From NCBI GenBank assembly GCA_022315425.1, contig JAIUPT010000031.1, forward strand, positions 558,001 to 622,000: 64,000 nt of DNA, in the 5' to 3' direction. A model generated the notes under the pieces. It saw only the letters and a list, made by a program, of their open reading frames with translations. It did not search any database and had not been told where the DNA came from. The number at the start of each line of letters is the position of its first letter. Within the stretch, counting starts at the first letter, position 1. The position numbers were made by a program, and so were the translations under genes. Positions 43,866-55,524 of the stretch are shown one piece after another. The DNA comes from Pseudevernia furfuracea (Eukaryota > Ascomycota > Lecanoromycetes > Lecanorales > Parmeliaceae).

Positions 43866-46800
43866 ATGGCGGACGCGGGAATGTCTCCACCTAGTGAGGG
43901 CGAGGTGAAGATGGAGATCAACCAGGCTGATAGCAGACCTGCCCTTACCCCACCTACCAGCGAGAATACTGATAAGAAGGATGACGAATCTGGATCAGAG
44001 CTGTCTGATCTAGAGCCTGAAGAACCCCCAGAGGAACATCCTGTCCAGCCAAAGATAGAGGATGAGGAGGAGATTGTTCCTGATCACTATTATGAGGGTG
44101 GGAAAGTACCTGTCTTCAAGCCTGTAAGTATCCTCCAAGCGCTGGAAGGCTTCGAATTATGGCACGCGACGGGCCTGCGTTGCTTGTTTTATCACACTGA
44201 CATGTTCCCAGACGATGAATCAATTCCGCAGTTTCAAAGAGTTTATTCAGAAGATCGACCGGTATGGCATGAAGTCAGGCATTGTCAAAGTAATACCTCC
44301 TAAGGAATGGTATGTACTCGCAATGAAACAAAGACGATCACTCGACTCCCGCTAACCAACTCTACGTAGGCGCGACTCTCTCCCTTCACTCGACGAACAG
44401 GTTAAGACCGTAAAAGTCAAGAATCCCATTACACAAGAGTTCCATGGCACCCACGGTACATACACACAAGCCAACATAGAGAAGCAGCGTTCTTACAACC
44501 TACCACAATGGAAAGCCTTGACCGAAGAGAGCAGCCATCAGCCTCCAGCGAAGCGGGGCGAGCGTCGGCGTAACCAGGAAAAGCCTACTAGAGCGCCCTC
44601 TACACGAGTGCGGAATCCACCTGGCACAAATGCGGGTCCAAAGAAAAGGGGACCTGGTCGTCCTAGGATCCGTCCTCTGGCGACCACCGTTGAAAGGATT
44701 GAGGAGGAGGGCGAGCAAGAAGCAAATGGCAGCAGGGCCAAGGCACCACTCACACCCATTTCGCCACCATTGAAGCCAAAGAAGATGAAGAAAGAACAGT
44801 TCAGTGACGACGAAATACCCAAGTCCAAAGGCCGTCAACCAAAGTTAGGTCAATCCAAATCGGTTTCGTCTAGGAGACAACACAACCGTCGAGATCAAGC
44901 AGATGTGGTAGACGAGGAGGCTTTTCAAGACTTCGATTATCGCGTCTACAACCAGGGAGAATGGACCACAGAGCGCATACAAGAGCTTGAAACAGCGTAC
45001 TGGAAGAGCTTGAATTTTAGTAACCCGTTGTACGGTGCAGATATGCCAGGATCTCTTTTCGACGACTCAACAAAGGAGTGGAATGTCGCAAAGCTTGAAA
45101 ACCTCCTGGACGTTCTGGGCCAATCGGTGCCTGGGGTTAACACGGCGTACCTTTACCTGGGTATGTGGAAAGCTTCTTTTGCTTGGCACTTGGAAGACGT
45201 GGATCTCTATAGTATCAATTACATTCATTTCGGGGCTCCAAAGCAATGGTATAGCATCTCGCAAGCAGACGCGCGGAGGTTTGAAACAACAATGCGATCA
45301 ATCTGGCCAAACGATGCAAAGAACTGCGATCAGTTCCTCCGCCACAAGACCTACCTCATTTCGCCTCAACTTCTCGAATCGCAGCACAAGATCAAGGTCA
45401 ATCGCCTTGTCCACAACGAAGGAGAGTTTGTCATCACTTTTCCGTATGGCTATCACTCGGGCTATAATCTCGGCTACAATTGCGCTGAATCTGTAAATTT
45501 TGCTACTGAGGCTTGGTTGGATTACGGGAAAGTCGCTAGAAAGTGCAATTGTGAGGCCGACAGTGTCTGGGTTGATGTTCGAGATATCGAGCGAAAGCTT
45601 CGTGGCGAGCCCACCCCCGAGTACTACGAAGAGACTGAAGACGAGGAAGATGACGAAGATGATGAGCGTACTGATTTGCCTACTCCTCCAAGCAGCGACA
45701 AGGGTAAACCTAAACGCAGTCACAAGAGGAAGAGGGATCCCAACGAAAAAGACACCAAGCCAAAGATTAAGAAGTTACGGATTAAGATGAAGGCGCCAGC
45801 ATATGAGCCTTGCGTTCTATGTCCGAACGACAACTCTTATGAAGAGCTGCTGCCGACTGACAATGGCCACAAAGCTCATCGCCGTTGTGGTTTGTACACT
45901 CCCGAGACATACATTTCCGAGGAAGGAGGGTCTGAAAAGATCTGCGATGTCGCTCACATTGATAAAGCGCGCTTGGAATTGAAATGCAATCACTGTCGCA
46001 GCAAAAAGGGGGCTGTCTTCCAGTGCTCCCAGAAGAAGTGTGTTCGAGCGTTTCACGCAACTTGCGCAGCTCAAGCCGGAGTGCTCGTTGACATCGGTCT
46101 TGTGCCAGTGTACGGAGAGGATGGGACCGAATACACAGACACTGGGATTGACTTCCGCTGTCGCATCCACCGCGGCAGAAGAGGGAAGAATGTTGAAGGT
46201 GCTCATCTTGAGGAGAATACTCTGATAAGGAAGACTGCACTAAAGCTTCCCGTTGGAGAAGTGGTCCAGATGCAGTATCTTCAGGGAGACATCTTCGCTG
46301 GTGTTGTCTTGGAAAACCGGAAAAGCGAGCAGACGCTTTTAATTCACGTTTTACCAAGAGGGTAAGTCCTTGGTCCTTGACAAAAATTAGTTCAAATTCT
46401 TCGCTAAGATTCTACAGGGACAAGATCGAAGTCGAGTACAAGTGGCTGCTTGTCTTTGACCCCATCAACTCTCAGCTGCCAATGCCTTCTGAGAATGCTA
46501 AGCCCCTGCCTGCGGAGCTGGCGCGCAAATCTCGAACTACTGCCGAAGATCCTGCGAACAACGATGATCCTAAACCGAATGATCCTTTCGGTGACCCTGA
46601 TAGCAATTTCCGCTGGGAGGAGTTCGACTCTCGCAAAGCCTTCCGAAACCCTGCGCAAGTCAAGATCGACATTGAAAAGCCGAGCAAGCTGTGGTACTAT
46701 CTCGGCAAATCATCTACTGAAGCAAAGGCCCATTACACTGCAGATATAGCGATGCAGCAGAACGACCCGACTGCAAATTTTCTGGAGAGCGTCAGGATTG

Positions 46801-48467
46801 CCTCCGTAGCCGCTGCGGCTGCAAAGCCACCAGCCCAGCGAGTATCTTACCCAGCTTCGTACCCATCTGGTATCAATCATCAAAATGCCTTAAACGCTCC
46901 CCGTCCCAGCGGCAACGTCCATGTGCCAAAATCCAAAGCCCCGACAATCCAATACGCGAAGGCAGCAGCCACCAAGGAACGGCCATACCACGGCAAATAT
47001 GCTATCACCGATACTGTTCAGTACAAGCCTAGACCCGGAGTCAATGTCGACGCGCAAGCTTTGTACAACCAGCGTGCCTTCCAAAACGCAGCGTCCTCGC
47101 AAGTTCCGCAGCAGTACCATAGCCATCAAAGTCCCGGCTATCGAGCTCCGCAAGCAACAATGGGAGCTGCAGCACCTACAGCACCGATGATATCTGGACA
47201 GCCAAAAGTGCCTCAAGATTACAGGAGTCGAACTAAGTACAGTTACAATTACAACGTGAGGCTCTTCAACCATGGTTTTTCTTATGTGACATCCACTGAC
47301 AATATTCAGCGAACTCCTATATCTTACCAGCAATTCCACGCTCGGCCACAATATTCCCAGCAGCAGCAAAGCCAGCCGTTGCATACGCCCCAGCCTGCAC
47401 CATACTCTCGACCTCAAGCTCCCGTTGCTAACATGATGGGCGCCCCTTGTACGACTAGCACTTCTACTGCTAGTCTGCACCCCTTCAGTAGACCATCTTC
47501 GGCTCAGCGACGCCCATCATCAGTATCTAGTGCCCCAGAAACGCCTATCGTACCGACCACGCTAGCACCAGAGACGAAGAAGATTTCTCGCATTAATGTC
47601 TCAGAAAAGTATACTTATCTTCATGATGCCGAGAAGGCTCGTCCTCAGGTTTACCAGTCACCATACGCTCTTGGAGGAGGCTTCAGTTCTGCATTTCTGC
47701 CAGCTCCGACCGCTGCACCCAAGGCCCGACCAAGAGGCCCTAGTATCAGTGAAGAGTACCTGATGACGCGTACACCAAGCCAGCAAGAGCAAATCAGCCA
47801 GAATTCCATGGAAGCTAAGGTCAAGGCCCAAGAATTCCAGCAACAACAGCAATTGCAGCGTCGCCAGAGCCAGAGCCAAAGCCAGACACAAGGCCATAGT
47901 CATAGCCGCAGCAACAGTATCAAACAAGAATATCAACCGCCTCAGCACGTACAGATGTCAGCTATTCAGCAACCTCAGCTATCTTACCACCACCCTTCCC
48001 CTCAAGCTTACCCTAATCCTTATACGAGCTCCCAATCCTATCAGCAATACAACCACTACTCACCCTCCTATGCACAACCTCATCAGTATCATCAGTCCAA
48101 TCATCAGCCCTATCATAATCATCAATCTCCGACTTACCCGACCCACTATCAACAGCCCCAAACGTATCAAGCAAGCCACAGTCAACAACAAGCGCAGTAT
48201 CAATCCCCACAAGACTTCCAATTGCAGCTCCAACGCGAAGCCCAGCATTCACCGCAAGGCGGGTGGTTGGATCAATTCTCACGCGGCCTCCAGAATGCGG
48301 CCAACCATGGCGGTAGCCAAGGAGTACCCGCATACAATGGCGCAAGTAGCTATGGTGGCATAGGCTATAGCAGTGGTGGAGGTGGCCAGGGTAGTCCGCT
48401 AAAGTACGAAATGGGCGGAGCTGGTACGGAAATGCTGCCTATGATGCGAGAGGGAGGGAGGTACTAA
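43866..48467 (+). CDS. JmjN-JmjC-ePHD histone lysine demethylase (KDM4 type)
   Basis: Fe(II)/2-oxoglutarate demethylase expected to act on trimethylated H3K9/H3K36. Exons 43866-44123, 44212-44309, 44370-46361, 46418-47255 and 47310-48467 give 1447 aa. JmjN is split over exons 1-3 (VPVFKPTMNQFRSFKEFIQK, GIVKVIPPKEW). JmjC has WHLEDVDLYSINYIHFGAPK with iron ligands H392 and E394, and YHSGYNLGYNCAESVNFATE with H481. An extended PHD (from about residue 600: CVLCPND, HRRCGLYTPE, CNHCRSKKGAVFQC, FHATCAAQAG) follows. The region after residue 1000 is Gln/Tyr/His/Ser-rich and prion-like. The last intron is 54 bp and a multiple of three, so it would be silent in frame if retained. Iron ligands are intact, so the enzyme is predicted active. 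Confidence 0.93.
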
Positions 48468-49974
48468 ACCTATCTGCATGCGGAGGTTGGAAGGCTATGT
48501 GTCGGAAGTGGGATTCACTGAAGGCGCGTATCCATGTTTCAAGACGCAGTTTTGATGGGAGGACGGGATGGGTTCGTGCTTCATTGTACACTCTTAGAAG
48601 GTATGTTTGCATGAGGAATCGGTGTCCCAGGAGCAATGAAGGATGGATGATCACGGCCTTGCGTATGCCTTCTTATTCATGCAGTGAAGAGACCAAGGGA
48701 TGGTGATGTATCTACGTGTGGTGCTTTTCGTACAGACACAGGCTCTGTACTCTACGTCTTACTTGTAGATAGAGGGTTAAAGAGATAATTTCGCTAAAAC
48801 TATGTTATGAAAACGGGACTGCTTAAGTAGGTCTGATTTGATTGCATCGAGGGCCAAAGACAAGGATTGAGACTTGGAGGATATGCAAAAGTGATGACTA
48901 GAGGAGTTTGAATTTGATCGACAAGTGTTTTTTCAACCAGATTCTGGGTTCATCTTCTTCAAGCAACAAGACAAGCCTACGGCTCTGTTGTAGTGGCGAT
49001 GAATCCGATGATCTCCTCAGTAGCCTCTACACTTTATGATACTACCTTATATCATCCCTTGCCTAAATCCAAACCCGGGGCTCGAAAGAGCCGAATCTTT
49101 CATTTCTTGAGTGCACTTTTGCACGGCAAAAAGTTACTCTGGTCAGACAGTTGTTCGAATTCTAGGTGGCTGCGATTATGTATATATGTAGCTCTTGTTT
49201 AGGTTTGCTCTTCACATTCGGTGGTAATTTTGATAAGCAAGCAGAGTTCGCTTAGTTGCTCTAGCTTTCTTGCTTTGGCCGCAGCAATCTCGTAACCATC
49301 CACGAGGTTCTCAAGACAACGTCCGATTTAAATAATTGTGTTGCGTTGGGAATGCATCGTAAAGTGTTTTTGAAAAGGAAGATCAGACCAGTGCTCACTT
49401 CACACCTCACAAACAAATTGGGAGCATTATTGCCATTACTCCATGAAATACAATAATCGTATTTTCCAATTGACGCTCCGCTATTTTTGTAAAATCTTCG
49501 GCTTGTATTTCCCTTTTGTTTTGATTTCAATTTGATCGAGCCTGAAGTCGGCTTGAGACCCTCGACTTCCACCGGATATCTGAGCAGAAACCGGAGCGAC
49601 AAGCACTCTTGCTAAACAATCGGGTGACTCAAAACGGATCCCCTCCGATGGGAAGTCTTGCTGCCAGTGCTGGTTGATATTCGGTCGGGTCACGCCAGCA
49701 GGATTGGTCGTGGTTGAATCCTACCTGTAAGCTAGCAATGTGACCTCGATTTCCGAAGACGTAACGCCTAAGAGCACTGAATCATCGAATTGCTCTGGAC
49801 TGGTAAAATACACACACTTGCAAAACTCTCGAATGTCAAATAACTTCTCTATTCTCAACATCTATCCTCGGGGAATCTTGACGCTACCACGGATGTATAT
49901 CTTTATCATCACGGACTCATAGAAATATCTTAAGGATACCCCAACTTGACACGCCTCGAAGAAGACAGCTGGCT
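48468..49974. other. Convergent intergenic region
   Basis: 1.5 kb between the 3' ends of the demethylase (+) and the CENP-W-like gene (-). Only short frames without features. Confidence 0.45.
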
Positions 49975-50399
49975 CTAGCATCTGAATTTCATAAGACTTT
50001 TCTGGACAATCGATCAGCCTTCCTTAGTCACATCCAAGTCACATTGCATGCCCACCTCGCTTACTTGCCGGATACTATCTGCAGTGATTCCTCTCTGTTT
50101 CCCTTTCTTGCTACACATGGACGCTTCTCGAACTAAGCTATGAATTGCAAGTTCCATCAATACTGCACCGTGAAATGAAGTAAAGCTGGAAAGTAGGGCA
50201 CGGACTCACTCTTGTACGAAAAGGGTGTAGTCTAGGTATATCTGCATTTTCCGTCAATAGCATATCCTCAGAAGAAGCGGATTTGATACCGTGATGCATG
50301 ACTTACTAGGACGTCAGCGTTTTTGCTGAGACTGCGGCTCGAATGGGCTTTGACCATCTTCTTGATTGTAGAGCGAGGGTAAAGTCTCTTGGGTGCCAT
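49975..50399 (-). CDS. CENP-W: CENP-W-like histone-fold centromere protein
   Basis: Small histone-fold protein expected to pair with CENP-T at the inner kinetochore. Four exons (50307-50399, 50210-50241, 50065-50137, 49975-50001) give 74 aa with closing phases. The assembled sequence begins MAPKRLYPRSTIKKMVKAHS, continues IYLDYTLFVQDLVREAS, and ends IRQKSLMKFRC. The KRLYPRSTIKKMVKAH start, the LDY.LF.Q.LVREA helix and the terminal LMKF segment fit the CENP-W fold as I know it. Intron 2 is 72 bp; a nearer AG exists but would break the frame. An in-frame open stretch upstream of the ATG overlaps the promoter and is not used. Shares a 274-bp divergent promoter with RAD57. Confidence 0.82.
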
Positions 50400-50673
50400 G
50401 GTAGGCCTCGTTGAGCTAGCTGGAAATCCTCGAGGGGTAAAATCCTTGCTTCTATATGCATGCACTAGGAGACCTGAAGCCTTCAATGAGACTTGTGCTT
50501 GTGCTTTGTGAGTTTGTTCAGGCCTTTGTTTACCTTTGATTCTTCTTATGGAAACTTTGCCGACGCGAGCCGCGATAAGGGCAAGCGCAGGCAAGCGCGA
50601 CTGCTATCAGTCTATCAGACTTCCCCGCGTGCCCCGCAAGTAAGGTAAAGTAGTATATAATCCTACTGTCCCC
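50400..50673. promoter_or_regulatory. Short bidirectional promoter, CENP-W / RAD57
   Basis: Only 274 bp separate the two ATGs, so the genes probably share regulatory sites. Contains ACGCGAGCCGCG near 50564-50575, with an ACGCG core that could bind an MBF-type cell-cycle factor (inference). Confidence 0.55.
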
Positions 50674-52040
50674 ATGACAGACCTCCTTCATACAATTCCA
50701 GACTTTCCTACAAAGCTGTATACCCATCTTCTGCCATCTCTAGAGAAACATCTTATCACCACAACCGACCTTCTCACGCTCGATGCGTTGGAAGTAGCAA
50801 AGCGGGCACAATTGCCCCTGCTTGATGTGAGGAGACTTGCTAATCATGTCGTTGCCATCTTACAGGGTCAATTGGGGTTGAAGACAGATAACGCGCCTTC
50901 ATATCAAAATGTAGGAGAAGGGCAGGCAGATTATGGCTCTTTGAGGAAGACAGGAAAGGAAGCGACTACCCGATTGAGCCCCATCAGTACGCTTGACCCT
51001 TCCATAGATGCAGCATTGGGCGGCGGTATACCAACAGGTTACATCACTGAGATCACGGGAGAAAGGTGTCGCCTTTGAATTTCGATTTTCCTCCACAACA
51101 GAGGCTGAGACTTGATAGCGGTGCGGGTAAAACGCAATTCCTACTCACCCTTCTTCTTGCGGCCCAACTTCCTCCACCCGATGGTCTCTCACGTCCAACT
51201 CTCTATATCTCCACCGAGCATCAACTGCCGACCAATCGCCTCGCTCAGCTCCTCAAGAACCATCCAATGCTCTCCTCGCATCCAAGCCCACCGTCTCTCA
51301 ATCGTATCCTCACGCTAAACACCCCAGATCTTGAATCCCAAGACCACATCCTGACCTACCAACTCCCAGTCGCTCTCGCCCGTCACAATGTCGGCTTGGT
51401 GATCCTCGACAGTGTAGCCGCGAACTACCGCGCAGAGTGTAGCTTCGCCAATACGCCTTCCGCGCTCGCAACACGCTCTGCACAGCTTGTTCGGCTAGGC
51501 GCTCTCTTGCGATCTCTTTCTCACCATCACAATTGCGCCATAGTGGTAGCAAATCAAGTCGCGGATCGTTTCGCCCCCCTCTTCGCTACTTCTCGTGCGT
51601 CGGCGTCGGTATCTGCAGGAAATGTCTTCTCTTCTTCTCCAGCGTCAACTATCACAAGCTCCGCCCCTGCCCCATCAGTATTAAGTCTTGACCACCAACA
51701 ACGATTCTTTACCGGGTGGGGCGCGGAACCCTCGACTCCATCCCACAATCTCAAGACGCCAAGTCTAGGCCTCGTGTGGGCGAACCAGATAACTTGCCGA
51801 ATTGCGCTAGTCAAGGAGAGGGACTATGGCAGCGCAGGAACTGGGGAGGGCGAAGTAGCTGTTGACGGTGTAGGAGGCGCGGAGTGGAACTCGAGACGGT
51901 GGAGAAGGTGGATGCGAGTTGTATTTGCGCCATGGGTAGAAGGCACTGGGGAAAAGGAAAAGGGCGTGGAGTTTGAGGTTTGGATTGGGGGTGTAAGGGC
52001 TGTCCATAGAGCCGCTGCACAATCTCAAAGAGCAATGTAG
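50674..52040 (+). CDS. RAD57: Rad57-type RecA/Rad51 paralogue
   Basis: Rad51 mediator in homologous recombination, normally paired with Rad55. Exons 50674-51065 and 51119-52040 give 437 aa. The Walker A motif GESGAGKT (129-136) is assembled across the 53-bp intron. Walker B is in NVGLVILDSVAANYRAE, followed by TRSAQLVRLGALLRSL and CAIVVANQVADRF. The C-terminal part has GLVWANQITCRIALVKERD and MRVVFAPW...VEFEVWIGGVRAV, the usual end of the core. After this the frame runs only eleven more codons (ending AQSQRAM), while a different frame stays open for another 51 codons; see the separate entry. The N-terminus (MTDLLHTIPDFPTKLY) fits fungal Rad57. Confidence 0.92.
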
Positions 52041-52186
52041 ATGCTGGAGCTGTACTAGTACCTGTAGATGATACTGATAAGTTGGCAATTTCGGGTCAGG
52101 AAAACTCAGATTTTGAAACAACGAGGCTTATTTTGCCAAAGGGGCCAGAAAAGAAGCCATTCGGGAAAGGCATTGATGTTGTTTAA
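52031..52186 (+). other. Coding-like 3' extension of RAD57 in another frame
   Basis: Overlapping and following the annotated RAD57 stop, the next frame is open for 51 codons and reads SNVDAGAVLVPVDDTDKLAI, then SDFETTRLILPKGPEKKPFG, ending KGIDVV at a TAA. It looks like protein sequence. It would join RAD57 by a 53-bp intron (51978-52030, donor GTTTGG), a 38-bp intron (donor GTAAGG at 51993), or a one-base frameshift between 51993 and 52030. Each option has a weakness: loss of conserved VWIGGVRAV residues, or a very short intron. Confidence 0.45.
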
Positions 52187-52407
52187 AGTCGTATAGCTAA
52201 TTTCTAAGTAATTGACATCCTATGCTATCAGATGCTAAGGCAGTCATATCCTCCTTTTGGTGAAGTACAAACACCATCGTCACGCTGTGCTAGTATTGTT
52301 ACAATCAATATCCAGTCCGGCCCATCATCCACAAGGACCAGCCTCCGTAAGCATTTGCAGTCTTCCTGTCCCTCCGAATGTCTCGCCTTCATCGTTAATC
52401 GCGTAGC

Positions 52408-54609
52408 CTAGCTTTCGGCGGCAACTGACCCTCTTCCCCTCATGGCACCTCTTTCTCCCCTAGGTGCATGATTCCCTCTTCCCCCACGGTAGCCTCGTCC
52501 ACGATTTCGGCCTCGAAAACCACCACGGTAACCATCCACACTTCCTTGACCGAAAGTCTCGAGATTCTTCTTCTGTTCTTCGCTTCTGAACTCACGGCCT
52601 CCAAGGCGCTTCCCAGCTACATCATCTCGGTCTTTGCTCTCACTGGAGATGTTATCGAAGAACGAGGAGGTTTTGTTGTAGCCAGGAGCAGTTGGGATGA
52701 TGATATTGTGCTCGCTCTCTCGACGGTTACCGTTGATTGAGACGTCTGCGGAAATGTTGTCGGAACCGTCGATAGGGCTACTAACTGGAGAACCGGTAGC
52801 GATGGCTTCTTTGACAAGATCTTGCTTATTGAACTTGGCGTTGGCCTCAACAAAGTCGTAGTCCGTCTTAGGCACCTCCATCTTCTTCGTGGGTTGTTCT
52901 TCACGCTGACGTCCGCCACGGTAGCCGCCTCGTCCACCACGATGACCAGCAGCGTATCCTCCGGTGCCAGGCTGCCTAGAAGTACGTATATTATCATTGG
53001 TCCTCATCTCATTGACCTTGTTTGTAAGATTATCGATTGCGCTCTCTCCACTGGTCTGTTTTTTCGGTCCGGGGGGGGGAGGCAGCTTGGCCATGGCGGC
53101 TGCCACGGCAGCTCTAGCGTCGCGATTTGCATCTTCGAGTGATCTTGTGGGGACGTGGGTCGGACGCGGTGCGACCAAATTCGCGCGAGGCTGACTCGTC
53201 GCGGCAACGTTGGTCGAACTTGGTTGCAAAGCACCAATGGCGGGGGCTCTGGGCTTAACGGCAGGGCTCAGGATTGGAACAGCTGGCATAATACGACCAC
53301 TCTTGGGCGCACTAGTTGCTGGTATGGCAGCAGCAGGAACCTTAGCTACGATTGTGGGCGCTGGCGGAGCCAAAGCCTCGGAAACATTAGGCTTTGATTC
53401 TGTTGGGGGAGGTGGGCCGTTCTGAGCTGCCGCCGCAGAGCTAGGTGTAGTATTCGAGCTAGGCAGTTTAACAGTGGCCGTTGGCTTGTCGATTGGCAAC
53501 TCTTGCTGCGGGGTAGCTTTCGGTGCATCGTTTGTCAACGACTCCGCAGGAGTAGATGGCTTCGATTGTAGGTCTTGCTGCATGGGGGGCTGCCCCGGGG
53601 CGCCGAACGGCATGGGAGGTGGATAGAATTGGCCAGGTGGTGGATGTGGGAATCCTTGACCTGGTGGAGGATACCAACCCGGTGGAGGAGAGCCATATGG
53701 CATTGGAGGGTAGCCATGAGGCGGGAAACCTTGCGGGCCTCCGGGGTCAAACCGCTGATTCGGTGGGGGAGGGTAGTATTGGGGAAAGTACTGTTGCTGT
53801 TGAAATCTAGGTGGACCTTGCTGATGAGGAGGTTGAGGCTGAAACCGCTGCTGGTGCTGCTGTTGATTTTGCTGGATTTGCTGGGGAGCTTGCGGAAGAG
53901 GTTGCTGCTGGTTCTGAGCTTGCGGCATCGACGAAGGAGTGCCGATCGGGCGAGCGTTCTACATGTAAACTATGGTCAGCGCTCTGGAAAATTTAACTCG
54001 TCAAAAAGCAAGGAGCAGATTTTATAGTTATCAGAAGGAAGGCAACGGAAATTTCCACACTGTTTTGCGCTCTCAGTGATATAATTTATGGTTTACATCC
54101 GAAATACTTCATCACCTAATAGGCAGGCATGGCGGACATGTAAAGCCCGGTGGCAGGCGTTCAGCACACAACGCGGTTGGGGGAATGAACTCACCCCAAG
54201 TATTGCTGGATCGTCAGGCACCTGAGGTTGTTGTGCAGGCTTTTCCGGCTCTTTCTCAATCCTTAGATCCTTGACATCGCTACCCCGAAAGACGATGTAT
54301 TCGTAGACGTAGTCTGATGCTGGGACTTCATCTTCAGGATTTCGGCCCTCAGTGCCGAATGATTTGACCTGCTCAAGTGCAACGGTGGAATTCTCGGAGC
54401 TGATTTCATGGAGAGTGCCAACGTAGCTGGTAACGCGTTAGCTAGGATGCCGCTCTGATAGTGCTCTGCATAGGTCTGCATAGGTGTGGCGAGATATACC
54501 GAATGTCCCTTTTTGAGATCAGGGAAATGCGAGAGCTATGCAGACATTGTCAGCTCGGGCTCATCCTGACCCATATATTGATGTAGCTTTACCCGATATA
54601 TTCGGCCAT
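52408..54609 (-). CDS. SCD6: Scd6/Lsm14 (RAP55) mRNA translation repressor
   Basis: P-body and stress-granule protein that represses translation and aids decapping. Exons 54593-54609, 54500-54535, 54195-54426 and 52408-53958 give 611 aa. The first coding exon is 17 nt. The LSm14 domain is clear: MAEYIGSRISLISKRDIRYV, GTLHEISSENSTVALEQVKS, FGTEGR, YEYIVFRGSDVKDLRI. Then a Gln/Pro-rich region, the DFDF-type core (TDYDFVEANAKFNKQDL), an FFD-like box (YNKTSSFFDNIS), a TFG-like box (GREFRSEEQKKNLETFGQ), and an RGG tail ending RGRGSVAAES. Intron 3 is 236 bp, several times longer than its neighbours. Confidence 0.96.
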
Positions 54610-54868
54610 TGCGAGGTGGAGCGCTCAAAGCGCCAGTATGACGTTGGTTGTATTTGACTCCGTGACGACTATTTTTGAAGGGAAAAGCTCCGTAGAGAGT
54701 TGAGTGTAAGAGGTGGGTGAAGTATGATGGTCGCTTCGTGGCTGTGTTGAAATTCGCGAGCGGTTTCCAGCACACGTACTACATACTCTAGTACATGTCA
54801 GCCCTACGTATATATCGCAGCCCTGGTCTAAAGGACACTGCTGAAAATGTTGCCCACGGATTTCGACG
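54610..54868. promoter_or_regulatory. Short bidirectional promoter, SCD6 / PEX39-like
   Basis: 259 bp between divergent start codons. Both genes must take their upstream signals from here. No distinct motif recognised. Confidence 0.5.
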
Positions 54869-55524
54869 ATGGCTACACAGCACTCGAATGCTGCTTTGAG
54901 ATCTAGGGAACAAAATGTGGCAATATTTCAACAGCTTGAGGACTACGCCTGGGACTCAGACTCTGAATTCCAAAGTGGTCTACAAGCAATACTCGGGCCA
55001 AATCCTTCCACAGAACAAGCGGAGCACTTGACTCTGCATGCCAGGTGCTTCTATTTTGCTCGGTATGGCACTATGTATACAAGTATTGATCTGACCTTGA
55101 GAGCTGAGGTCTCAATCTGTTCAGCAAAAGCAGCATTGCCATCGACTTCAACGCCTACCAAACATGGCGGTCTCAGCAATCTTTCTCTCTTGCCAATGGT
55201 TTGGCAGTCATAGCCTCAGCGGCTTATCCTTCCATCACGAGCACTACTCCTTCGAGACTTGATTCAACCTCTCGCAGTAGCATAGACACAACCCCAGGAG
55301 ACATAGAGCCTCCCGCACCGTATCCGACATCCTTCAGCCAAATAGTTGAGCTCATCACAAGCGGAGAGCCAATACCAGGTATCAAGCAAGTCCCCGACAC
55401 TGTACTGGAAGGGCAAGCTTCTCAACCAAAGACGGCTAAGCGGAAAAAACCCTGGGAAAAGGACGAAGCTGATGCCGGCGAGGAGGTCGCGGGAGCAAAC
55501 AATTCAGTCGCGAACATGGCATAG
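54869..55524 (+). CDS. PEX39: Pex39-like protein (Yjr012c family)
   Basis: Exons 54869-55062 and 55125-55524 give 197 aa. The N-terminal part is helical (REQNVAIFQQLEDYAWDSDS). The C-terminal part has the block YPTSFSQIVELITSGEPIPG followed by IKQVPDTVLEG and then KTAKRKKPWEKDEADAG. From memory, yeast Yjr012c/Pex39 and human C6ORF226, reported as helpers of Pex7-dependent PTS2 import into peroxisomes, share a short (K/R)PWE motif and a preceding IPGI-type segment; both are here. The assignment rests on these short motifs only. Divergent to SCD6. Confidence 0.7.

Noticed and set aside
50400..50594. 65-residue N-terminal extension of the CENP-W-like frame
   Set aside because: It would occupy most of the promoter shared with RAD57, and the family starts at the MAPKRLYPRS methionine.
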